A DNA stretch of 34,979 nt from positions 1-34,979 of the IMG/VR virus record IMGVR_UViG_3300021959_000171, one strand, 5' to 3'. Both the position numbers and the translations under genes were made by a program. Shown here one piece after another: positions 30,246 through 34,979 of this stretch (within the stretch, counting starts at the first letter, position 1; every line of letters begins with the position of its first letter). Below the pieces are notes generated by a model. It was not told the origin of the DNA, did no database searches, and saw only the letters and a list, made by a program, of their open reading frames with translations. Origin of the DNA: a virus.

Positions 30246-30611
30246 TTAAAATGGAACATCATCGCTATCTCCTCCACCTGATCCTGAATTAGAATCACCG
30301 TCTTCAGACTTCTTTGAGCCTAGAAACTGGAGGTCTTTTCCGCGAATGAAGTATTTGCTGAATTGCTTACCATCTTTTTCCCAAGATGACATACAAAGCT
30401 CTCCATTTACAATAAATTCTCTACCCTTGGAGAGATATTTTTCAGCGATTTCTGCTGTCTTGTCCCAATACTCAATATCGACAAAACACTTAGTCTTTGC
30501 ATTTGATGTTGAGATTCCAGCGCGAAGGCTGACTACTTTCTTACCGTTGCTGGTATTACGAACTACTGGGTCTTTAACCAAATAGGCTGCTGCTGTTACT
30601 GAATTATACAT
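30246..30611 (-). CDS. ssb: single-stranded DNA-binding protein
   Basis: The 121-residue protein is a bacterial-type SSB with one OB fold: YNSVTAAAYLVKDPVVRNTS, KKVVSLRAGISTSNAKTKCF, VDIEYWDKTAEIAEKYLSKG, REFIVNGELCMSSWEKDGKQ. A Gly/Ser/Asp-rich linker leads to the acidic tip DSDDVPF, the usual protein-interaction tail (DDDIPF in E. coli). It coats single-stranded DNA during replication and recruits partner proteins through the tail. Its start overlaps the stop of the upstream sigma-like gene by eight bases, so the two are probably coupled. Confidence 0.95.
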   Translation of the reverse strand: MYNSVTAAAYLVKDPVVRNTSNGKKVVSLRAGISTSNAKTKCFVDIEYWDKTAEIAEKYLSKGREFIVNGELCMSSWEKDGKQFSKYFIRGKDLQFLGSKKSEDGDSNSGSGGGDSDDVPF

Positions 30612-31188
30612 AATTTATTTCGCTCTTTACTTTGTTTATAAACTTATTGTGGATGTTTATACACCCCTGAATGCTAAGGTCAAGATTATCTGCAATAGCT
30701 CTCCAAGGAGTGAGCTTATTATTAGACGAACCGTATCGCATGTCAACTATTTTTTTTACTCTATCGTCAGATTCCTTTTCTAAACACTCTTGGAACAAGA
30801 TCATCGCTTCGTCTTTATTGATATCTGGAATAAAAGATTCGCAGTGAGGCTCTACATAGCTATTCTCATCGTCAATAAAATACTCTTTACATTTTCGTTT
30901 TTTATTTAGCGCGTTTAGACACTTCCATTTAGTCTGGTTAGCTAAGTGCGTAGAAAATTTAGTGTTGCGATCAGGATCGTAGTTCAGAGCAGAATCGTAA
31001 ATAGTTAGATCCTTTTCGCATACAATCTGATTTTTGTCCAATGTGAAATTTGGGTGAGACATGTAGTGATTTACCATTGTGTGAAATATCCCAGAATGCC
31101 TGTCAATCAGAGCCATGAGGCTACCCTCATCAAAATGATTTTCTTGAATTTTAGAAATTAATGTCAGATCGCTGTCCACTTCCACCAT
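30604..31188 (-). CDS. sigma-70 family RNA polymerase sigma factor
   Basis: The start is taken at the ATG at 31188 (MVEVDSDLTLISKIQ, 194 residues). An upstream in-frame ATG at 31272 would add 28 low-complexity residues and is less likely, because an ACTGTAA element sits seven bases before the chosen start. Region 2 is clear: SLMALIDRHSGIFHTMVNHY (regions 1.2-2.1) and ALNYDPDRNTKFSTHLANQT followed by KWKCLNALNKKRK (regions 2.2-2.4). The C-terminal part has LTPWRAIADNLDLSIQGCIN, which resembles a region 4 helix-turn-helix. It probably redirects host RNA polymerase to phage promoters. It heads the minus operon with SSB and lies across a regulated-looking gap from NrdB. Confidence 0.85.
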   Translation of the reverse strand: MVEVDSDLTLISKIQENHFDEGSLMALIDRHSGIFHTMVNHYMSHPNFTLDKNQIVCEKDLTIYDSALNYDPDRNTKFSTHLANQTKWKCLNALNKKRKCKEYFIDDENSYVEPHCESFIPDINKDEAMILFQECLEKESDDRVKKIVDMRYGSSNNKLTPWRAIADNLDLSIQGCINIHNKFINKVKSEINYV

Positions 31189-31193
31189 TTTAG

Positions 31194-31202
31194 GCTTACA
31201 GT
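31194..31202 (-). promoter_or_regulatory. ACTGTAA leader element before the sigma gene
   Basis: On the minus strand ACTGTAAGC has its core ending 7 bases before the ATG at 31188. A TATAAATA box lies further upstream on the same strand at 31260-31253. Confidence 0.35.
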
Positions 31203-31261
31203 TTGATTTTTCTACTTTTTTCTTCAAAAAAAAATCATTATATTTTATAATATATTTATAA

Positions 31262-31342
31262 AACGTAATCAATATAGAATAACGTATACTTTATCTATAA
31301 CGTAAAAGGTATAAATTACGTGTAGCCCGTTTCACGGTAATT
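31262..31342. promoter_or_regulatory. ACGT-core repeats and hairpin between divergent operons
   Basis: AACGTA occurs at 31262, 31281 and 31299, with TTACGT (the reverse orientation, ACGTAA) at 31316. The palindromic ACGT cores start at 31263, 31282, 31300 and 31318, spacing 19, 18 and 18. The last copy is part of an imperfect inverted repeat, AATTACGTG (31314-31322) against CACGGTAATT (31333-31342). Regular spacing between divergent promoters suggests a multi-site operator, or iterons. The remainder of the 240-base gap (31189-31428) is AT-rich with a 9-A run and holds no gene I can support. Confidence 0.5.
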
Positions 31343-31410
31343 ATGAAAACAAAATCCTTTTTGTCAAGAAAAAAAAATTGTGAAAATACTCTTGCCTCTG
31401 AGCAGTGCTG

Positions 31411-31419
31411 AGTGTAAAA
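31411..31419 (+). promoter_or_regulatory. AGTGTAA leader element before nrdB
   Basis: AGTGTAAAA has its core ending 11 bases before the ATG at 31429, which it supports over the GTG at 31405. Confidence 0.5.
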
Positions 31420-31428
31420 TTCTTTAAC

Positions 31429-32454
31429 ATGATTGCTGAAGAAAAAACAGATGAGATGGCTACGGGAAATACAAATAAAAAACTCATTTTTGAAGAGCAG
31501 TTATCTAGAAAACCTGACCAATTTCCTTGGGCGCAAGACTTTATTGACGCTATGCATCAGGGGTTCTGGACAGATAAAGAATTTAGCTTCAGCAGTGACA
31601 TCCAAGACTTCAATGTCAATTTAAATCCTACAGAAAAAGAAATCATCGTAAGGACTCTTTCGGCTATTGGCCAGATCGAAGTGGCTGTTAAGAAGTTTTG
31701 GAGTAAGCTGGGAGACAATTTACCTCACCCTAGCCTTACCGATCTCGGATATGTCATGGCAAACACAGAAGTTATCCACAACAATGCCTACGAGAGGCTG
31801 TTGACGGTTCTAGGTTTAGAAGAAGTCTTTGAAGAGAATCTTAAACTTGATTTCATAGAAGGTCGTGTAAAATACCTCAGAAAATACAACCATAAGTTCT
31901 ACAAAGATTCTAAAAAACAATATGTTTATGCCTTAACCCTATTCACTCTTTTTGTTGAGAACGTGTCGCTTTTTTCCCAATTTTACATCATTAATTGGTT
32001 CAATCGTAACCGAAATGTTTTAAAGGATACTGGTCAGCAAGTCAAATATACTCGTAATGAGGAAAACATTCACGCTTTGGCTGGGATTAAAATCATTAAC
32101 ACTATTCGCAGCCAATATCCTGAGTTGTTTGATGATGAGCTTGAAGAGCGTATTCTTTCTGAGGCTCAAGCGGCTTTTACCGCAGAGAGTAATATAGTAG
32201 ATTGGATGATAAATGGATTTGATAAAAAAGGATTGAATGCTGATATACTCAAGGAATTCATAAAAAACAGGATTAATGATTCCTTGGGAAAAATCGGCTT
32301 TCATTCTGCGTTTGAAGTTGACACTTCTTTGCTTAAAGATACAATGTGGTTCGAAGAAGAATTGATTGGTAATAATGCCACAGATTTCTTTCATTCGCGC
32401 CCTGTGGAATACTCTAAAAATTCACAGACCTTTAACGCAGACGAATTATTTTAA
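31429..32454 (+). CDS. nrdB: class I ribonucleotide reductase small subunit
   Basis: The start is the ATG at 31429 (MIAEEKTDEM, 341 residues); an in-frame GTG eight codons upstream overlaps the leader element. The ferritin-like diiron site is visible: E114 and H117 in TEVIHNNAY, E177 in LFVENVSLF, and E212 and H215 in EENIH. The radical tyrosine is Y121, at the same spacing from the H as in E. coli (H118/Y122). The first carboxylate seems to be E84 (SAIGQIEVAV) instead of the usual Asp. The C-terminal tail QTFNADELF is the normal NrdA-docking peptide. With NrdA it makes dNTPs for phage replication. The stop overlaps the NrdA start as TAATG. Confidence 0.95.
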   Translation: MIAEEKTDEMATGNTNKKLIFEEQLSRKPDQFPWAQDFIDAMHQGFWTDKEFSFSSDIQDFNVNLNPTEKEIIVRTLSAIGQIEVAVKKFWSKLGDNLPHPSLTDLGYVMANTEVIHNNAYERLLTVLGLEEVFEENLKLDFIEGRVKYLRKYNHKFYKDSKKQYVYALTLFTLFVENVSLFSQFYIINWFNRNRNVLKDTGQQVKYTRNEENIHALAGIKIINTIRSQYPELFDDELEERILSEAQAAFTAESNIVDWMINGFDKKGLNADILKEFIKNRINDSLGKIGFHSAFEVDTSLLKDTMWFEEELIGNNATDFFHSRPVEYSKNSQTFNADELF

Positions 32455-34097
32455 TGACTGATTACTATTGGCTAAATGAGGACTCAAGGATCTTTCTTGA
32501 GAGAGGTTATTTAAAAGGGGAGTCTCCAGAGCAGAGGGTCAAAGATATAGCTGATACTGCTGAAGGTTATCTAGGTATCTCTGGTTTCTCGGATAAATTT
32601 GTGGGTTATATGAAGCAGGGGTTTTACTCTCTAGCTTCTCCTGTATGGTCTAATTTTGGTCGTAAGAGAGGATTGCCTATTTCTTGTAACGGGGTATACG
32701 TCCCTGATAGAATGGATGGAATCCTCGCTAAACAAAGCGAAGTCGGTATGCAAACCAAACACGGTTCTGGAACTTCAGCTTACTTTGGAGAACTTCGCGG
32801 GAGAGGGGCTAAAATTAATTCAGGCGGAGAGTCTTCTGGTGCTGTCCATTTTATGGAGTTATTTGATAAGGTAGCCTCTGTTGTTTCTCAGGGCAATGTG
32901 AGAAGGGGATCGTTTGCTGCGTATCTTCCTATTGAACATCCTGACGTAAAAGAGTTTTTGCGTATTCGTAGTGAGGGTAATGCTATTCAAGAAATGTCTT
33001 TTGCAGTTACCGTAACTGATTCTTGGATGCAAGAAATGATTGATGGTGATAAAGATAAACGGGAACTCTGGATGAATGTGATCAAAAAGAGATATGAGAC
33101 TGGATACCCCTACATCTTTTTCCAAGATAACGCTAATAATCAAGCTCCAGATTGCTATAAAGATAAAGGGATGAAGATCTATGCTTCTAATCTGTGCAAT
33201 GAAATCAGCTTGCCATCTAAAGAAGATGAATCATTTGTTTGTTGTTTATCATCCCTAAACCTAGTTCAGTGGGACGAAATAGTAAAAACAGATGCTATAG
33301 AAACTCTTACAATGTTTCTCGATGCTGTTATGGAAGAGTATATTCAGAAGACTCAATGTATTCCATTTATGGAAGCTTCCCATAATTTTGCTAAACGCCA
33401 TAGGGCTATTGGTATGGGAGTTTTGGGTTGGCATTCTTATTTGCAGAGCAACATGATTAGTTTTGAAAGTATGGAGGCTAAACTACTAAATAGTTCAATC
33501 TTTAAGAGGATCAGAAAATCTAGTGATCGGGCTACAGAAGATCTAGCTAATCTTTTAGGCGAGCCATTGCATTGTCAAGGTTATGGCCGCAGGAATACTA
33601 CTACTTTAGCTATTGCCCCTACAACGAGTAGTTCATTTATTCTTGGGCAAGCTTCCCCTTCTATCGAACCTTTAAATGGCAATTACTTCACCAAAGATCT
33701 AGCCAAAGGCAAATTTCCTTATCGGAATCCTTACTTGAAGGCTTTGTTGGCTGAGAAAGGAAAGGATACAGATGACGTTTGGATTAGTATTTTAAATTCT
33801 GGTGGTTCAGTACAAAGACTCCCTTTTTTAAGTGAAGAAGAAAAAGACGTATTTAAAACTTTTGGAGAAATATCTCAAAAAGAAATTGTTATTCAAGCTG
33901 CTCAGAGGCAAAAATTCATAGACCAAGGTCAATCCCTTAATATAATGGTTCCACCAGAAACCCCTTTTAAAGAGGTTAATCAATTGATGATCTATGCTTG
34001 GGAAAATGGAGTAAAAGGTCTGTATTACCAAAGAAGTGCTAATCCTAGTCAAGAATTAGCGAGATCTATACTAAATTGCTCATCTTGCGAAGGTTAA
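32454..34097 (+). CDS. nrdA: class I ribonucleotide reductase large subunit, short form
   Basis: At 547 residues this is about 200 shorter than E. coli NrdA, and lacks the N-terminal ATP cone that senses dATP. The catalytic barrel is intact: C78 (PISCNG) and C263 or C264 (VCCLSSLNL) form the redox pair, and NLCNE (C248, E250) holds the radical cysteine and catalytic Glu. YYQRS near the C-terminus is the Tyr-Tyr radical-transfer pair. The tail ends CSSCEG, the shuttle cysteines reduced by thioredoxin or glutaredoxin. Specificity-loop sequence (GNVRRGSFAAYLPIEHPD) is present. Loss of the cone should remove dATP inhibition, which would suit a phage. It is coupled to NrdB by a one-base overlap. 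Confidence 0.95.
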   Translation: MTDYYWLNEDSRIFLERGYLKGESPEQRVKDIADTAEGYLGISGFSDKFVGYMKQGFYSLASPVWSNFGRKRGLPISCNGVYVPDRMDGILAKQSEVGMQTKHGSGTSAYFGELRGRGAKINSGGESSGAVHFMELFDKVASVVSQGNVRRGSFAAYLPIEHPDVKEFLRIRSEGNAIQEMSFAVTVTDSWMQEMIDGDKDKRELWMNVIKKRYETGYPYIFFQDNANNQAPDCYKDKGMKIYASNLCNEISLPSKEDESFVCCLSSLNLVQWDEIVKTDAIETLTMFLDAVMEEYIQKTQCIPFMEASHNFAKRHRAIGMGVLGWHSYLQSNMISFESMEAKLLNSSIFKRIRKSSDRATEDLANLLGEPLHCQGYGRRNTTTLAIAPTTSSSFILGQASPSIEPLNGNYFTKDLAKGKFPYRNPYLKALLAEKGKDTDDVWISILNSGGSVQRLPFLSEEEKDVFKTFGEISQKEIVIQAAQRQKFIDQGQSLNIMVPPETPFKEVNQLMIYAWENGVKGLYYQRSANPSQELARSILNCSSCEG

Positions 34098-34119
34098 TCG
34101 TTCATTTTTAATACTTAAA

Positions 34120-34128
34120 AGTGTAAAA
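34120..34128 (+). promoter_or_regulatory. AGTGTAA leader element after nrdA
   Basis: AGTGTAAAA has its core ending 11 bases before the ATG at 34138, the same spacing as before nrdB. Confidence 0.5.
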
Positions 34129-34137
34129 GTTTTCTAG

Positions 34138-34979
34138 ATGGAATACGATTTTTCAGATAAAGCAAAGGACTTTTTGGAGAGCCAGAGTGCTAAACGCTCT
34201 GGTCCAAAAGGATCGGCTCAAACACCTGCCAAGCCCTCTGAGAAAAAGAAGGGGTCTTCGAAGAATAAAAAAGGATCTGCTGGTGGAGATAAAAAAGCCC
34301 CAGCTATTACTTTTTCAGATAAAGTCGTAACTTCTCTGAAGAATAAAGTAAAAGAGCATAATGAAAAGTCTTCAAAAAAAGTAAGTCTAAGTCAGCTCAA
34401 AAAAGTCTATCGTAGAGGTTCGGGAGCTTTTTCAAGTAGCCACCGTCCTGGGAAAAGTAGGGGCCAGTGGGCTATGGCTCGCGTAAATACATTTCTTAAA
34501 ATGGTCCGAGGTGGAAAAGTAAAAGAGTCTTATCGTGCTGCAGATGGGGACATAGCTAGAGGTAGTGAAGATTACTATGTAGAGGAGAATGGTTTTGCTT
34601 TTATCGATTTTGATGAATTGGAGTTTGGTCTAGCTAAGATCGATCTTTTGAAAGCGGGCATTTCTGAATTGGATATGGATCAAGATATCGAAGATATCGA
34701 TTATTCAGAAGCTGAAAAGAAAACTCTCAATAAGCCTTTTAGATTAAAAGGTGGCAAAAAGAAATTTGGGGTATATGTGAAAAGCCCGAAAACTGGTAAT
34801 ACTATTATGGTCAAATTTGGTGATCCTAATATGGAAATCAAAAGAGATGATCCTGATAGAAGGCGCAGTTTTAGAGCTAGGCACAAATGTGATACAGCCA
34901 AAGATAAAACCACTCCTCGCTATTGGAGTTGTAAATTCTGGTCTAAAAAACCTGTAAGCTCAATGGCTTCAGAAGAGGC
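34138..34979 (+). CDS. phage protein with DUF5824-like and conserved C-terminal domains (partial)
   Basis: The frame is open from the ATG at 34138 to the end of the window (280 codons plus two bases), so the C-terminus is missing. It begins MEYDFSDKAKDFLESQ and continues with a Lys/Ser-rich disordered region. Residues about 85-135 (LKKVYRRGSGAFSSSHRPGK, then GQWAMARVNTFLKMV) match the DUF5824-type segment of phage proteins as I remember it. Near the end KKKFGVYVKSPKTGNTIMVK, then FGDPNMEIKRDDPDRRRSFR and ARHKCDTAKDK...RYWSCKFW, form a unit I know from many aquatic phage genomes, with two Cys and one His that might bind metal. Function is unknown; in other genomes I recall it near head genes. 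Confidence 0.75.
   Translation, partial: MEYDFSDKAKDFLESQSAKRSGPKGSAQTPAKPSEKKKGSSKNKKGSAGGDKKAPAITFSDKVVTSLKNKVKEHNEKSSKKVSLSQLKKVYRRGSGAFSSSHRPGKSRGQWAMARVNTFLKMVRGGKVKESYRAADGDIARGSEDYYVEENGFAFIDFDELEFGLAKIDLLKAGISELDMDQDIEDIDYSEAEKKTLNKPFRLKGGKKKFGVYVKSPKTGNTIMVKFGDPNMEIKRDDPDRRRSFRARHKCDTAKDKTTPRYWSCKFWSKKPVSSMASEE

Noticed and set aside
31189-31272. N-terminal extension of the second sigma-like protein to 31272
   Set aside because: It is Lys/Phe/Tyr low-complexity sequence from an AT-rich leader; the ATG at 31188 has an ACTGTAA element just before it.
1-34979. CRISPR array, insertion sequence or integrase
   Set aside because: No regularly spaced long direct repeats with unique spacers, no transposase or recombinase motifs and no terminal inverted repeats were seen.

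Overview
The window is part of the genome of a tailed double-stranded DNA phage (Caudoviricetes). It is AT-rich and densely coding, and almost every gene is structural, packaging or phage-metabolic. No tRNA, integrase, repressor or obvious host gene is visible. PhoH, class I ribonucleotide reductase, a small heat-shock protein, SSB, a glycosyltransferase and two sigma-like proteins suggest a fairly large lytic phage of the kind common in aquatic samples. Starts mostly lack a Shine-Dalgarno sequence and have A/T-rich leaders. That would fit a Bacteroidota-like host, but the host cannot be fixed from this sequence.

Layout. 1-255: a non-coding or weakly coding stretch with C-rich tracts and a hairpin. 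256-6779 (+): a tail-tube-like protein, PhoH, a zinc-ribbon protein, a sigma-like factor, a possible small terminase, a zinc-finger/ERCC4 nuclease and the large terminase. 6829-13636 (+): head module with portal, an EF-hand-like protein, a protease-scaffold fusion, a decoration-like protein, the major capsid protein, a strong terminator and two small head/neck candidates. 13638-17138 (-): two Lys-rich small proteins and a neck/tail-tube cassette that reads against its surroundings. 17183-28414 (+): tail module with two chaperone-like proteins, a 2102-residue tape measure, two more tail-tube-like paralogues and a minor tail protein. 28411-31188 (-): FmdB-like protein, Hsp20, glycosyltransferase, SSB and a second sigma-like factor. 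31429-end (+): NrdB, NrdA and an incomplete protein with a conserved phage C-terminal domain.

How the genes work together. TerL packages DNA through the portal into a capsid built on the protease/scaffold fusion. The inverted cassette joins head to tail. The tape measure and chaperones set tail length. NrdAB supplies dNTPs and SSB protects replicating DNA. The sigma-like factors probably redirect host RNA polymerase: a short (A/G)GTGTAA element recurs 7-21 bases before many start codons and may be the phage promoter.

The most unusual features are as follows. The tape measure carries six I/V-P-N-F/Y repeats around an apparent PD-(D/E)XK nuclease-like domain. The protease ORF seems to contain a nested scaffold gene, marked by an abrupt change in arginine codon use. 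The neck/tube cassette is inverted. Four tail-tube-like paralogues are scattered over the window. Regularly spaced ACGT-core repeats lie between the divergent sigma/SSB and NrdB operons.
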